This document shows, one piece after another, positions 48,353-58,550 of a stretch of DNA of 64,000 nucleotides (position 1 is the stretch's first letter; each line of letters opens with the position of its first letter). Source of the DNA: Pseudomonadota bacterium (GTDB lineage: Bacteria; Pseudomonadota; Gammaproteobacteria; Burkholderiales; Sulfuriferulaceae); assembly GCA_021795395.1 (NCBI GenBank), contig JAJYPN010000007.1:31514-95513 (forward strand), in the 5' to 3' direction. Under the pieces are notes generated by a model, which was given only the letters and a program-made list of their open reading frames with translations, searched no databases and was not told the origin of the DNA. The position numbers and the translations under genes are program-made.

Positions 48353-48377
48353 GCCGGATTAGCGGGATGAATCCGGC
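48353..48377. promoter_or_regulatory. Inverted repeat between fliE and fliF
   Basis: GCCGGATT (48353-48360) and AATCCGGC (48370-48377) form a perfect 8-bp stem with a 9-base loop. TTTATT follows on the plus strand. It could be an operator or a transcription block between the divergent units. Confidence 0.45.
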
Positions 48378-48433
48378 TTTATTCCTCACATTGCCTTGCC
48401 TTGAGACCACCGATAATATTCATAAGGGCTCAT

Positions 48434-48448
48434 GGGCCTATCAATTGC
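48434..48448 (+). promoter_or_regulatory. Possible sigma-54 promoter of fliF operon
   Basis: GGGC at 48434 and TTGC at 48445-48448 give GG/GC at -24/-12 spacing, like TGGCACG-N4-TTGC. The middle bases match poorly. It lies about 50 bases before the fliF ATG. Confidence 0.4.
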
Positions 48449-48498
48449 GTTCGAATTCACGCATAACAACGACAATCATATTTGAGGACTGGAAGATC

Positions 48499-50166
48499 AT
48501 GGCGGCAGACAGCGCAACACTCGCCACACCGGGACTGTCGAATTTTGCGCAGTCGGCAAACGGTCGCAGATTATTTCTCTCGCTGGGCATCGCCGCTGCG
48601 ATCGCCGTCATGGCCGGCATCTGGATGTGGAGCCAGAAACCGGATTATCGCGTATTGTTTTCCAACTTCAACGACCATGACGGCGGCGCCATCGTCGCCG
48701 TACTGCAACAAATGAACGTTCCCTATAAATACTCCGATGGCGGCGGCGCGATCCTCGTCCCGGCTGATCAGGTAAACGACCTGCGCCTCAAGCTCGCAGC
48801 CCAGGATTTGCCCAAGGGCGGCAATGTCGGCTTCGAATTGATGGAGAACCAGAAACTCGGCACCTCCCAATTCCTCGAACAGGTCAATTTCCAGCGCGCG
48901 CTCGAAGGTGAGCTGGCGCAAACGATACAGGCGATCAGCGCGGTACAGGCGGCGCGCGTCCATCTTGCCTTGCCCAAATCCTCGGTTTTCGTCCGCGATC
49001 AGCAAAAACCCACTGCATCGGTACTGCTTAACCTGGAACCCGGACGCGCGCTGGACCCTGCCCAGGTCAGCGCTATCGTGCATTTATTGGCAAGCAGCGT
49101 ACCCGATCTGCTGCCGACCAATGTCACCATCGTCGACCAGAACGGCAACCTGCTTTCCGACAGCGCCAACAAACCAGGCAACGACGGCCTCGATCCCGCC
49201 CAGCTGAAATACGTACAATCGATGCAGCAAAGTATCGCCAGCCGGATCGAGGCGATCATTACGCCGATAGTCGGCGCCAACAATGTGCATGCCGAAGTCA
49301 CTGCCGACGTCGATTTTTCCCATAGCGAACAGGCCGCCGAAACCTACAAACCCAACCCTACCGCCGAAACCGCTTCGGTGCGCAGCAAACAGAGCAGCCA
49401 GACGCTCAACGACAACAATGGGCCCGGCGGCATACCCGGAGCATTGTCGAACCAGCCGCCCGTTCCCGCCAGCGCACCGATCAACGCTCCGGTCGCAGCG
49501 TCCGCAACCAGCAATAATGCGGCCAGCAATACCTCGCCAGCCGGGACTCCGGAAGTCGTCCATAAAGATGAAACTACCAATTACGAAGTCGATAAAACCA
49601 TCCGCTACAGTCAGCAACCGATGGGGGGATTGAAACGCTTGTCGGTAGCGGTCGTGGTCAATTACAAATCCGTGACCGGGAAAGACGGCAAAGTCAAAAC
49701 CGTTCCGTTGACCAGCGTCGAAAAAAACCAGATCAGCGATCTCGCCAAGGAAGCGATGGGCTACGAGCAAACCCGCGGCGACACGCTCAATGTCGTGAAC
49801 AGCCCATTTGCGGTGACCCCGGAAATCATTCCGCAGATTCCCTGGTGGAAACAGCCGGCCAATATCGACATGGCCAAAACGGCAGGTCGCTATTTACTGG
49901 CTTTCATCGCACTGCTATACGTCTACAAAAAATTTGTCCGCCCGATGTTCGACAAACTGATGACGCCGGTGCATCATCATGCTCACGGCGAACCCATGAT
50001 CGACGACGATGACGACGGCAGCGAAGTTCATCTTTCGCATCAGGAAAACGGCGGAAAAACCGATTCGAACTACCATAACAATCTGGAAAAAGTGAAACAG
50101 ATGGCCAAAGACAACCCCAAAGTGGTCGCCAATGTCATTAAAACCTGGGTGAACGGCAATGAGTAG
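48499..50166 (+). CDS. fliF: Flagellar MS-ring protein FliF
   Basis: A 555-residue protein that forms the membrane-supramembrane ring. The first membrane helix is about 25-44, the periplasmic ring-building (YscJ-like) domain follows (GFELMENQKLGTSQFLEQVNFQRALEGELAQ region), and a second helix is near 465-485. The cytoplasmic tail (about 490-555) has a His-rich run and the C-terminal FliG-binding helix. The ATG at 48499 fits the family; GAGGACTGGAAG precedes it. It overlaps fliG by 8 bases. Confidence 0.95.
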   Translation: MAADSATLATPGLSNFAQSANGRRLFLSLGIAAAIAVMAGIWMWSQKPDYRVLFSNFNDHDGGAIVAVLQQMNVPYKYSDGGGAILVPADQVNDLRLKLAAQDLPKGGNVGFELMENQKLGTSQFLEQVNFQRALEGELAQTIQAISAVQAARVHLALPKSSVFVRDQQKPTASVLLNLEPGRALDPAQVSAIVHLLASSVPDLLPTNVTIVDQNGNLLSDSANKPGNDGLDPAQLKYVQSMQQSIASRIEAIITPIVGANNVHAEVTADVDFSHSEQAAETYKPNPTAETASVRSKQSSQTLNDNNGPGGIPGALSNQPPVPASAPINAPVAASATSNNAASNTSPAGTPEVVHKDETTNYEVDKTIRYSQQPMGGLKRLSVAVVVNYKSVTGKDGKVKTVPLTSVEKNQISDLAKEAMGYEQTRGDTLNVVNSPFAVTPEIIPQIPWWKQPANIDMAKTAGRYLLAFIALLYVYKKFVRPMFDKLMTPVHHHAHGEPMIDDDDDGSEVHLSHQENGGKTDSNYHNNLEKVKQMAKDNPKVVANVIKTWVNGNE

Positions 50167-51157
50167 CGATAACATCCATCGCGCCGCCGTATTGATGCTG
50201 GCGCTGGGCCAGAACGAAGCCGCCGAGGTGATGAAGCATCTCGGCCCGCGCGAGGTGCACAAACTGGGCGAAGCGATGTCGAGCATGTCTGCCATTGCGC
50301 ACGACGAAATTGCCGGCGTACTGGACGATTTCACCAAAATTACCGAACAGCATTCCGGCTTGGGCGTCGATTCGGACGAATACATACGCAGCGTGCTGAT
50401 CCAGGCGCTGGGCAACGACAAGGCCGCTTCCTTATTAAACCGCATACTCGGCGACAACGACGCCAGCGGTATAGAAAGCCTGAAATGGATGGATGCCGAA
50501 TCTGTTGCCGAACTGGTGCTGAACGAACATCCGCAAATCATCGCCACCATACTCGTGCATCTGGAACGCGACCAAGCGGCCGAAATATTGACGAACTTTT
50601 CCGAGCGCCTGCGCAATGACGTACTCTTGCGCATCGCCACACTGGATGGCGTGCAGCCTACGGCGTTGCGCGAATTGAACGATGTGCTGACCAAACTGCT
50701 GTCGGGGTCGGAAAACAACATCAAGAAACAGCCGATGGGCGGCACGCGCACGGCAGCGGATATACTCAACTTCCTGAACGGGGCAGTCGAAACCTCGGCG
50801 ATGGAGGCGCTGAGAAATTACGATAACGATATGGCGCAAAAAATCATGGACGAAATGTTCGGTTTCGAAAATCTCATGGATATCGACGATCGCGGCATCC
50901 AGCTTTTGTTGCGCGAGGTACAGTCGGACTCGCTGATCGTCGCGCTGAAGGGAGCCGCGCCCGATCTGCGGGAGAAAATACTCAAGAACATGTCGCAGCG
51001 TGCGGCCGACATGCTGCGCGAAGATCTGGAAGCCAAAGGGCCGGTACGGGTATCGGAAGTCGAAGCGCAACAAAAGGCGATCCTGCTCATCGTCCGCCGT
51101 CTGGCCGACGAAGGACAGCTTGCCTTGGGCGGCAAGGGCGACGATGCGTTTCTTTAA
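50159..51157 (+). CDS. fliG: Flagellar motor switch protein FliG
   Basis: A 332-residue rotor protein that links FliF to FliM and faces the stator. The EHPQ motif (LNEHPQIIATILVHL) and the charged torque helix (MFGFENLMDIDDRGIQLLLREV, with DIDDRGIQ key) are visible. It overlaps fliF and precedes fliH. Confidence 0.96.
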   Translation: MSSDNIHRAAVLMLALGQNEAAEVMKHLGPREVHKLGEAMSSMSAIAHDEIAGVLDDFTKITEQHSGLGVDSDEYIRSVLIQALGNDKAASLLNRILGDNDASGIESLKWMDAESVAELVLNEHPQIIATILVHLERDQAAEILTNFSERLRNDVLLRIATLDGVQPTALRELNDVLTKLLSGSENNIKKQPMGGTRTAADILNFLNGAVETSAMEALRNYDNDMAQKIMDEMFGFENLMDIDDRGIQLLLREVQSDSLIVALKGAAPDLREKILKNMSQRAADMLREDLEAKGPVRVSEVEAQQKAILLIVRRLADEGQLALGGKGDDAFL

Positions 51158-51187
51158 CCCGAACATCTATTTTCTACAGGCGCTGCG

Positions 51188-51832
51188 ATGATCCCCAAAG
51201 AACAGCTTACCGCTTACCAGCGCTGGGAAATGGCCTCGTTCGACGATGTCCCAGGCTCTCCCGCAACCGATATGGTAGCAGCGGAAGAACTCCGTGCTCT
51301 GCGTGACCAGGCGCAGCGCGACGGCTATAAAACGGGACTGAGCGAAGGCTATCAGGCTGGCTACGACGAAGGCATCCAGGCAGGAACCAACGAAAGCCGT
51401 ATCGCCGCGCAGAAGTTGGCAGCGCAATTGAACGCCATCATTACCGGATACAACGAAGAACTCCTACGCGCCGACAAGGAAATCGCCGCCGATTTACTCA
51501 ATCTGGCCACCGGCTTTGCTCGGGCCATGCTTAAAACGGCTCTGCCCATCCATCCGGAACTTCTGCTTCCGCTCATCGGCGCCGCCATGCGCGACCTGCC
51601 CGCCATGCAGCGCAATACCAAGCTTCTACTCAATCCCGCGGACGTGACTCTGGTCAAGGAACAGTTACACGACGAACTTGCTCAGCACGGCTGGAATATT
51701 ATCGAAGACGCAAATATCGAAGCGGGAGGCTGCAAGATCGAAAGCAGCAGCAATCAGCTCGACGCTACGCTCGCTACCCGCTGGCAGCGGCTGGCAATCG
51801 CGTTGGGCCAAAATCCGGACTGGCTGGCATGA
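51188..51832 (+). CDS. fliH: Flagellar export ATPase regulator FliH
   Basis: A 214-residue stator of the FliI ATPase. The N-terminal half carries Gly-x3-Gly repeats ([21 protein letters not shown], split into three GxxxG units) in a helix typical of FliH. The C-terminal domain resembles the V-ATPase E subunit. It overlaps fliI by 4 bases (ATGA). Confidence 0.9.
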   Translation: MIPKEQLTAYQRWEMASFDDVPGSPATDMVAAEELRALRDQAQRDGYKTGLSEGYQAGYDEGIQAGTNESRIAAQKLAAQLNAIITGYNEELLRADKEIAADLLNLATGFARAMLKTALPIHPELLLPLIGAAMRDLPAMQRNTKLLLNPADVTLVKEQLHDELAQHGWNIIEDANIEAGGCKIESSSNQLDATLATRWQRLAIALGQNPDWLA

Positions 51833-53232
51833 CTGCGATCACCGCACACAGCGATTACTGGAAAGCCTATCTGACCAATTGCGGTCTATTGCTTGATGCC
51901 ATCAATCCGGTGCAATTATCCGGGCGCGTGACACGGGTAGCGGGATTGGTCATGGAAGCGGTAGGACTAAAATTGCCAGTGGGCAGCGCCTGCGTCATTC
52001 CCTTGCCTTCTGGCGCGCGGCTGGAAGCCGAAGTGGTCGGTTTCGACCACGACCGTCTTTTCCTCATGCCGCAAAGCGATGTCGAAGGCATCATTCCGGG
52101 TACGCTGGTTTTCCCGCTGGAACCGCCAGCCGCTACCCCCGCCCTGTTCGCTCCTAACGCGCCCAAGCGCCGCGCCACCGATCGTACCCGGCATTTGCCG
52201 GTAGGCGCGGCACTGTTGGGACGGGTGCTGGACGGCGCCGGTCGCCCGCTCGACCGTCTCGGTCCACTGCCTGCCATGGAAACCGCACCGCTCAGCGTGC
52301 GTGCGACCAATCCGCTCAATCGGGCGCCGATCGCCGATCCGCTGGATGTCGGCGTACGCGCCATCAATGCGCTGCTCACCGTAGGTCGAGGTCAACGCAT
52401 GGGCTTGTTTGCCGGTTCCGGCGTCGGTAAAAGCGTGCTGTTGGGAATGATGGCGCGCTATACCACCGCCGATGTTATCGTCGTCGGACTGATCGGCGAA
52501 CGTGGCCGCGAAGTCAAGGAATTCATTGAACAAATCCTGGGACCGCAAGGGCTGGCCCGCGCCGTCGTCATCGCCGCGCCGGCCGATACTCCGGCATTGA
52601 TGCGCTTGCAGGGCGCCGCATACGCGACGACCATTGCCGAACATTTCCGCGATCAGGGCCAGAACGTCTTGTTGATCATGGATTCGCTTACCCGCTACGC
52701 CATGGCGCAACGCGAAATCGCACTGGCTATCGGGGAGCCGCCCGCCACCAAAGGCTATCCACCTTCCGTTTTCGCCAAGCTGCCCGCTCTGGTCGAGCGC
52801 GCCGGCAACGGCAAAGCCGGCGGCGGTTCGATCACCGCCTTCTATACCGTACTCACCGAAGGCGACGACCAGCAGGATCCGATCGCCGATGCCGCGCGGG
52901 CCATTCTGGATGGTCACATCGTCCTCGACCGCAATCTGGCCGAGAGCGGACATTACCCCGCTATCGATATCGAACAATCGATCAGCCGGGCCATGCATAA
53001 TATTATCGCTCCCGCACAGCAAAACCAGGCACGGCGCTTAAAGCAGTTATATTCCAGTTACCGCCGCAATCGCGACCTGATCAGCGTCGGCGCTTACAGC
53101 GCAGGCAGCGATCCGGTACTGGACGAAGCGATCGCCAAATACCAGCGGCTGCAGACGTTTTTACAACAGGATATCAATGAGCAATCCGGCATTCAAACGA
53201 GTTTAGGGCAACTTTCCGCTCTGTTTACGTGA
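51829..53232 (+). CDS. fliI: Flagellum-specific ATPase FliI
   Basis: A 467-residue ATPase of the type III export apparatus. The Walker A is AGSGVGKS (195-202, Lys201), the Walker B is [10 protein letters not shown], and [10 protein letters not shown] is present. The N-terminus (1-25) is the FliH-binding part. It powers unfolding and export of flagellar subunits. Confidence 0.97.
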   Translation: MTAITAHSDYWKAYLTNCGLLLDAINPVQLSGRVTRVAGLVMEAVGLKLPVGSACVIPLPSGARLEAEVVGFDHDRLFLMPQSDVEGIIPGTLVFPLEPPAATPALFAPNAPKRRATDRTRHLPVGAALLGRVLDGAGRPLDRLGPLPAMETAPLSVRATNPLNRAPIADPLDVGVRAINALLTVGRGQRMGLFAGSGVGKSVLLGMMARYTTADVIVVGLIGERGREVKEFIEQILGPQGLARAVVIAAPADTPALMRLQGAAYATTIAEHFRDQGQNVLLIMDSLTRYAMAQREIALAIGEPPATKGYPPSVFAKLPALVERAGNGKAGGGSITAFYTVLTEGDDQQDPIADAARAILDGHIVLDRNLAESGHYPAIDIEQSISRAMHNIIAPAQQNQARRLKQLYSSYRRNRDLISVGAYSAGSDPVLDEAIAKYQRLQTFLQQDINEQSGIQTSLGQLSALFT

Positions 53233-53306
53233 TTGAACCGGCAAAACCGGTCTACAATGAAACGAAAGCCCCCTATCGGCCGGGCTATTTTTCCGAGGTG
53301 TTATTA

Positions 53307-53777
53307 ATGGCGCAACAATCGGCGATTCAAACGCTCATCGAACTGGCGAACAAGGAAGCGGAACACTTAGCCGGGCGCTTGGGCGCTGCCCTGCGCAATC
53401 ATCGGGAAAACGAAGAGAAACTGACTGTGTTGCAGCAATACCGCGAAGATTATGCGCAACGCTATGATGAAGGCATGGCCGCAGGACTGGGTATCAGCAA
53501 CCATCACAATTTCCGGGTATTTTTAGCCAAACTGGACGAAGCGATAATCGGTCAGCTGGCGATAGTGCGACAGCTGCAAGCTACCATCGAATTTGAACGT
53601 CAGGCATGGCAAGCGGCCGAGCGCAAGCGCATGTCCTTCGATACTCTGGCACAACGCGCGCAACAGCAAGCGCACCGGCAAACACTGCGGCGCGAGCAAA
53701 AATCGGCCGATGAATACGCCAGCCGAGCGCTGGCGAACAAACCGCATCCTTACGACCCGTCTATCGGGCAAGAGTGA
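53307..53777 (+). CDS. fliJ: Flagellar export chaperone FliJ
   Basis: A 156-residue coiled-coil protein that fits into the FliI ring. It begins MAQQSAIQTLIELANKEAE, the usual FliJ start, with GAGGTG 9 bases upstream. A GTG at 53229 overlapping the fliI stop would extend it by 26 residues without homology. Long Gln/Arg/Glu-rich helices follow, with ERQAWQAAERKR. Confidence 0.88.
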   Translation: MAQQSAIQTLIELANKEAEHLAGRLGAALRNHRENEEKLTVLQQYREDYAQRYDEGMAAGLGISNHHNFRVFLAKLDEAIIGQLAIVRQLQATIEFERQAWQAAERKRMSFDTLAQRAQQQAHRQTLRREQKSADEYASRALANKPHPYDPSIGQE

Positions 53778-53798
53778 TGAGAAAACGAGGATAATCCG

Positions 53799-54956
53799 AT
53801 GGCCATGCCGCTCTCTCCAGCAATCCAGATTACCGCTACCCCGCCGGCGCAGGATAAACCCTTCCCTGCCGCGTCTGCCGACACATCGTTCAACCACGTG
53901 CTGAACAACGAAATGTCGCAACAGCAGAACGCCAAAACGGCGGCGTCCGCCACCCATACTCCGGCCACCTCGAATTCGCCAGCGACTCAGACCGCAACCG
54001 ACGCCAAATCCAGAAAAACTGCCGACACGTCACAAGCCGATGCCGCCAATGCTGCCGCGTCGTTACAGTCGGCATTGCCGCCGATATCCGCCGAACTGCT
54101 GGCCATGATGGGGAACTATCCTGTGGCTCACATATCGCCGGCCGCCCCGGCAATGGCAACCGGCGCATCCGGTCCTACAAACGCCGGCAACGTACCGGCC
54201 AATAACACGCCTGCTGCAGCCAGATACCAGCAAACAGTTCTCACTACTGCGCCGCTGCTGCCGGTTTCCGCAGCCGCAACCGCCGCTGCAGCGACCAAAA
54301 TCAATGATGCAGTCACCGGCCAGGCCGTACCGCAAACATCGTCACCCACCGCGAACAAATTCGCCGAGACGCTAAAAACCGCCGTACTATCGGGCAACGA
54401 TACGTCACCGGCCAATTTGCAACAAATCCAGAATCCGGCGCCGCTCCCTGTAACCGGCATGACGCCGTTCCTGCCCAATCCGGCGACGATAGCCGCCGCG
54501 GCGCAAGCCGCCAGCGCGCCACCATCGACGGGACTGGGACCGTCGGTAGGCACTGCAGCCTGGAATCAGGCATTGGGCGAAAAAATCGTGTGGATGTCCG
54601 GCGGAGGCGGTGAACAAACCGCATCGCTGAACCTTAACCCGCCAGATCTCGGTCCGCTGCAAGTGGTTTTAAATGTGACCAATAATCAGGCCAACGCCAC
54701 GTTTATCGCCGCACAGCCCGAAGTGCGTCTGGCGATCGAGGCGGCCTTACCCAAATTGCACGAAATGATGAATAATGCGGGCATACAGTTAGGCCAGACC
54801 AATGTCCGGTCCGATACATCGAGCCAACAGGACCGCCAGCCGGAAGCGCAGTCCTTTCGTCCGCTGAGCGGGATACGGCCGCTCTCCGCCGACAAGACAG
54901 CTGGCATGTCCGCCAGGCTCATTACCGGCAAAGGGTTGGTCAATACCTTCGTCTGA
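53799..54956 (+). CDS. fliK: Flagellar hook-length control protein FliK
   Basis: A 385-residue secreted ruler protein. The N-terminal two thirds are Ala/Thr/Pro-rich and disordered. The C-terminal Flg_hook domain has LNLNPPDLGPLQVVLNV and RLAIEAALPKLHEMM. It stops hook growth at its set length and switches export specificity. Confidence 0.9.
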   Translation: MAMPLSPAIQITATPPAQDKPFPAASADTSFNHVLNNEMSQQQNAKTAASATHTPATSNSPATQTATDAKSRKTADTSQADAANAAASLQSALPPISAELLAMMGNYPVAHISPAAPAMATGASGPTNAGNVPANNTPAAARYQQTVLTTAPLLPVSAAATAAAATKINDAVTGQAVPQTSSPTANKFAETLKTAVLSGNDTSPANLQQIQNPAPLPVTGMTPFLPNPATIAAAAQAASAPPSTGLGPSVGTAAWNQALGEKIVWMSGGGGEQTASLNLNPPDLGPLQVVLNVTNNQANATFIAAQPEVRLAIEAALPKLHEMMNNAGIQLGQTNVRSDTSSQQDRQPEAQSFRPLSGIRPLSADKTAGMSARLITGKGLVNTFV

Positions 54957-55007
54957 ACGTATTGCCGGAATAATTCAAACAGTTAATTTTTACACCAGGA
55001 ATAAGAA

Positions 55008-55529
55008 ATGGCCCAAGTGTCAAATAAAGCAGCTTCCGCCAAATCGGCCGCCCCGGCAGCCGTCGAAGCGGAGCCTGCCAAAAAATCGAAAAAAATGCTG
55101 CTGATCATCATCGGCGCCGTTCTCGTCGTATTACTCGCCGGTGGCGCTGCCACGTATTTTTTAATGCATAAAACCGGAGGCAAACCGGCGGCAGCCAAAA
55201 AAGCGGATTCGAAACCGCCGGTGTTTATTCCGCTCGACAGCTTTACGGTCAATTTGTCGCCGGACGAAGGCGATAAGTTCCTGCAAGTAGCGTTAACGCT
55301 GCAAGTCCCGGACGACAAGGAAGCGGACGATCTCAAGGCGCACCTGCCGCAGATACGCAGCCGGCTGCTGTTGTTGCTGTCGAGCCAGAAAGCATCGGTA
55401 TTGCTCACCGAAGCCGGGAAAAATCAATTGATGAAAGAAATCGTCACCGAAATCAACAAGCCTTTCGAACCGGGCGGCGATCCGCAAAAAGTTCTGGGGG
55501 TATTTTTTACCTCTTTTGTAATCCAATAA
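55008..55529 (+). CDS. fliL: Flagellar basal body-associated protein FliL
   Basis: A 173-residue single-pass membrane protein. The cytoplasmic N-terminus is Lys/Ala-rich, the helix spans about 30-52 (LLIIIGAVLVVLLAGGAATYF), and the periplasmic domain has the FliL pattern (FTVNLSP, FLQVALTLQV, RSRLLLLLSS). It ends FFTSFVIQ. AGGA precedes the ATG. Confidence 0.92.
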   Translation: MAQVSNKAASAKSAAPAAVEAEPAKKSKKMLLIIIGAVLVVLLAGGAATYFLMHKTGGKPAAAKKADSKPPVFIPLDSFTVNLSPDEGDKFLQVALTLQVPDDKEADDLKAHLPQIRSRLLLLLSSQKASVLLTEAGKNQLMKEIVTEINKPFEPGGDPQKVLGVFFTSFVIQ

Positions 55530-55551
55530 CTTGAGAGCTTGATTACGTATC

Positions 55552-56550
55552 ATGGCCGAAAATTTCCTGTCACAAGACGAAGTCGATGCCTTACTGAAAG
55601 GCGTCACCGGAGAACAAGACGAAGACGAAGCGCAGGTGGATACCTCTGCGGTACGTACCTACAATCTTGCCACTCAGGAACGTATTGTGCGCGGGCGCAT
55701 GCCTACGCTGGAAATTATCAACGAACGCTTTGCCCGCCTGTTTCGCATCGGGCTGTTCGGCTTCATGCGGCGCACCGCGGAAATATCGACCGGTCCGGTC
55801 AAGGTATCCAAATACAGCGAATTCATCCGCAACCTGGTCGTACCGACCAATCTCAATCTGGTTCAGGTCAAGCCGTTGCGCGGCACAGCGCTCATCGTCT
55901 TCGACCCCACACTGGTATTTCTCATCATCGACAATCTGTTCGGCGGCGACGGCCGCTTTCATACCCGCGTCGAAGGCCGCGATTTCACGCAAACCGAACA
56001 ACGCATCATCCAGCGTATCCTGAACATTTTTTTCGAAAATTACCAAAAATCGTGGTCGCATATCTACCCTATCGAATTCGAGTACATACGCTCGGAAATG
56101 AATACCCAGTTCGCCAACATCGCCACGCCCAACGAAGTCGTCGTTACTACCACTTTCAATGTGGAAATCGGCCCTTCGCAAGGCGAAATCCATTGCTGCA
56201 TGCCGTATTCGATGATAGAACCGATCCGCGATCTGCTCAGCAGCAGTCTGCAGGGCGAAACCCTGGACGTTGACAAACGCTGGACCCGGCTGATGACGCA
56301 ACAGATACAAACCGCCGAAGTGGAAATCGTCGCCAATATGGGCGCAGCGCAAAGCACCTTCGGCGACATTCTGAACATGCAGATTGGCGACATCATTCCG
56401 CTCAACATTCCCGATACCATCGTCGCCACCGTCGATCAGGTGCCGGTCATGGAATGCACGTACGGTACTTTACACGGGCAATATGCGCTGCGTGTGGAAA
56501 AACTGATTTCGTATTCGACACGCGATGCTATGCAAGGAGATAAATCATGA
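55552..56550 (+). CDS. fliM: Flagellar motor switch protein FliM
   Basis: A 332-residue C-ring protein. The N-terminal CheY-P-binding motif is LSQDEVDALL. The middle domain and the C-terminal SpoA domain (GDIIPLNIPDTIVATVDQVPV) follow. It sets motor rotation direction and overlaps fliN by 4 bases. Confidence 0.96.
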   Translation: MAENFLSQDEVDALLKGVTGEQDEDEAQVDTSAVRTYNLATQERIVRGRMPTLEIINERFARLFRIGLFGFMRRTAEISTGPVKVSKYSEFIRNLVVPTNLNLVQVKPLRGTALIVFDPTLVFLIIDNLFGGDGRFHTRVEGRDFTQTEQRIIQRILNIFFENYQKSWSHIYPIEFEYIRSEMNTQFANIATPNEVVVTTTFNVEIGPSQGEIHCCMPYSMIEPIRDLLSSSLQGETLDVDKRWTRLMTQQIQTAEVEIVANMGAAQSTFGDILNMQIGDIIPLNIPDTIVATVDQVPVMECTYGTLHGQYALRVEKLISYSTRDAMQGDKS

Positions 56551-56966
56551 GCGACGATACCGATGCAATCATGGACGACTGGGGCGCCGCCATGGCTGAG
56601 CAGACTGCGGCGGAAACCGCCCAGCCTGCCGCCGCGGCAAAGGAAGCGCCAGCCAGATCCATTTTCAAGGAATTCGGCAATAGCGGTCCGGCCACGGAAA
56701 CGCATAACGACATCGATTTCATCCTGGATATACCGGTACAGCTGACAGTCGAATTGGGCCGCACCAAAATCGCCATCAAAAACCTGCTACAACTGGCGCA
56801 GGGTTCGGTCGTGGAACTCGCGGGCATGGCTGGCGAGCCGATGGACATACTGATCAACGGCTGCCTGATCGCGCAAGGCGAAGTCGTCGTCGTCAACGAT
56901 AAATTCGGCATCCGCGTCACCGATATCATCAGCCCGGCGGAACGCATCCGCAAACTGAACAAATGA
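56547..56966 (+). CDS. fliN: Flagellar motor switch protein FliN
   Basis: A 139-residue C-ring protein with an Ala-rich N-terminus and a SpoA domain (PVQLTVELGRTKIAIKNLLQ, VVVVNDKFGIRVTDI). It binds FliH and FliM. It overlaps fliM and fliO by 4 bases each. Confidence 0.96.
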   Translation: MSDDTDAIMDDWGAAMAEQTAAETAQPAAAAKEAPARSIFKEFGNSGPATETHNDIDFILDIPVQLTVELGRTKIAIKNLLQLAQGSVVELAGMAGEPMDILINGCLIAQGEVVVVNDKFGIRVTDIISPAERIRKLNK

Positions 56967-57397
56967 GACGCTGGCTTCTTCCGACCACGCTGTGCGCGAT
57001 CGACCGGGCGCACGCTGCCGACCATATGACGGCGCATGCCGGCGTTGCGCTGTCGCCGACGGTGAGCCTGCTGCAGGTCGCGCTGAGCCTGTTTGCGATC
57101 CTGGCCCTGATCATGGCCGCGGCATGGCTGGCAAAGCGCTATCTGAACATCGGGCCGCGCGCCAACAGCACCATCAAAATGATAAGCGGCTTGAATCTGG
57201 GCGGTCGCGAACGGGTTATATTGCTGGAAGTCGGCGAACAATGGCTGGTCGTCGGCGTCACGCCCGGGCATATCAGTACGCTCGCCACCATGCCGCGTCA
57301 GGAGACCGGTGCTCCCGATACGCGTGAAACGGGCAAGAGCTTTGCCGCCGCGATGACAGAGCGTTTCAGACAACTTCGCAGCGAAAACAAGGCATGA
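56963..57397 (+). CDS. fliO: Flagellar biosynthesis protein FliO
   Basis: A 144-residue protein with one membrane helix at about 30-52 (LLQVALSLFAILALIMAAAWL) and a small cytoplasmic domain (NLGGRERVILLEVGEQWLVVGVTPG, given as GGRERVILLEVG and WLVVGVTPG). It aids assembly of the FliP ring. fliP follows after 81 bases. Confidence 0.88.
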   Translation: MRRWLLPTTLCAIDRAHAADHMTAHAGVALSPTVSLLQVALSLFAILALIMAAAWLAKRYLNIGPRANSTIKMISGLNLGGRERVILLEVGEQWLVVGVTPGHISTLATMPRQETGAPDTRETGKSFAAAMTERFRQLRSENKA

Positions 57398-57478
57398 TGG
57401 CAGTTAGACGAATGACAGCCGTAAAGCCGAAAGCTGATAATTCATGTACTCGAATTTAAATAACCGCTGTTGAATGCC

Positions 57479-58237
57479 ATGTCTTTAATCTCACGTTTCC
57501 GCCATAGTCTGGCGGGCATTATCGCTCTAAGCTTGCTGCCTCTTTGCGCCTGGGCGGAACCCTCCGCCCTGCCCGCTTTTACCACCGCACCCGCCGCAGG
57601 CGGCGGCCAGACCTACTCGCTCACCATCCAGACGCTGCTGTTTCTTACTTCGCTGTCGTTCCTGCCGGCGGTCCTGCTGATGATGACGAGCTTCACCCGC
57701 ATCATCATCGTATTGTCCCTATTGCGTCAGGCGCTGGGCACCCAATCTTCGCCGCCTAATCAGGTATTGATCGGGCTGGCGCTGTTTCTGACTCTATTTG
57801 TCATGGGGCCGGTCTTCGATAAAATCTATGCCGACGCCTATCAGCCGTTTGCCGCCAACAAAATCACCTTCCAGACGGCCATCGACAAAGGCAGCGTGCC
57901 GTTAAAAGCATTCATGCTGAAACAGACCCGGCAGGCCGATCTGGCGCTGTTTGTAAAAATCTCCAATACGCCAGCATTGCAGGGTCCTGAGGATGTGCCT
58001 TTGCGGGTTCTGGTACCGGCTTTCATGACCAGCGAACTGAAAACCGCGTTCCAGATCGGCTTCGCCATATTTATCCCGTTTCTGATCATCGATATGGTCG
58101 TCGCCAGCGTGCTGATGTCGATGGGGATGATGATGGTCGCGCCGTCTATCGTCTCGCTGCCGTTCAAGATCATGCTGTTTGTGCTGGTGGACGGCTGGCA
58201 ATTGCTGATGGGCTCGCTCGCGCAGAGTTTTTACTGA
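57479..58237 (+). CDS. fliP: Flagellar export gate protein FliP
   Basis: A 252-residue export-gate membrane protein. A signal peptide (to about residue 27) precedes four membrane helices. The signatures [15 protein letters not shown] and [15 protein letters not shown] are present. I use the ATG at 57479; a TTG three codons upstream is weaker. With FliQ and FliR it forms the export channel. Confidence 0.94.
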   Translation: MSLISRFRHSLAGIIALSLLPLCAWAEPSALPAFTTAPAAGGGQTYSLTIQTLLFLTSLSFLPAVLLMMTSFTRIIIVLSLLRQALGTQSSPPNQVLIGLALFLTLFVMGPVFDKIYADAYQPFAANKITFQTAIDKGSVPLKAFMLKQTRQADLALFVKISNTPALQGPEDVPLRVLVPAFMTSELKTAFQIGFAIFIPFLIIDMVVASVLMSMGMMMVAPSIVSLPFKIMLFVLVDGWQLLMGSLAQSFY

Positions 58238-58267
58238 CATGGTTATTAACGAATCCAAGGAACCGAC

Positions 58268-58537
58268 ATGACCCCTGAAAGCGTAATGAGTCTCGGACGT
58301 CACGCCATGGAAATTACGCTGATGGTCGCCGCTCCGATGCTGCTGGTGGCGCTGGCGGTGGGCCTGATCGTCAGCATCTTTCAGGCCGCGACGCAGATCA
58401 ACGAAACGACGCTGTCGTTCATCCCCAAACTGGTCGGCATTTTCATCGCGCTGATCGTGGCCGGTCCTTGGATGTTATCGATCATGCTCGATTACATGCG
58501 CGAAGTATTCACGAATCTGCCTACGCTGATCGGATAG
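58268..58537 (+). CDS. fliQ: Flagellar export gate protein FliQ
   Basis: An 89-residue protein with two membrane helices (EITLMVAAPMLLVALAVGLIV region and LVGIFIALIVAGPWML). Length and the QAATQINETTLSFIPK loop are exact for the family. It lies between fliP and fliR. Confidence 0.96.
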   Translation: MTPESVMSLGRHAMEITLMVAAPMLLVALAVGLIVSIFQAATQINETTLSFIPKLVGIFIALIVAGPWMLSIMLDYMREVFTNLPTLIG

Positions 58538-58550
58538 CGCGACAGCCCCC

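Noticed and set aside
51967..53022. 351-codon antisense open frame in fliI
   Set aside because: It covers a highly conserved ATPase in the other frame and has no signature of its own.
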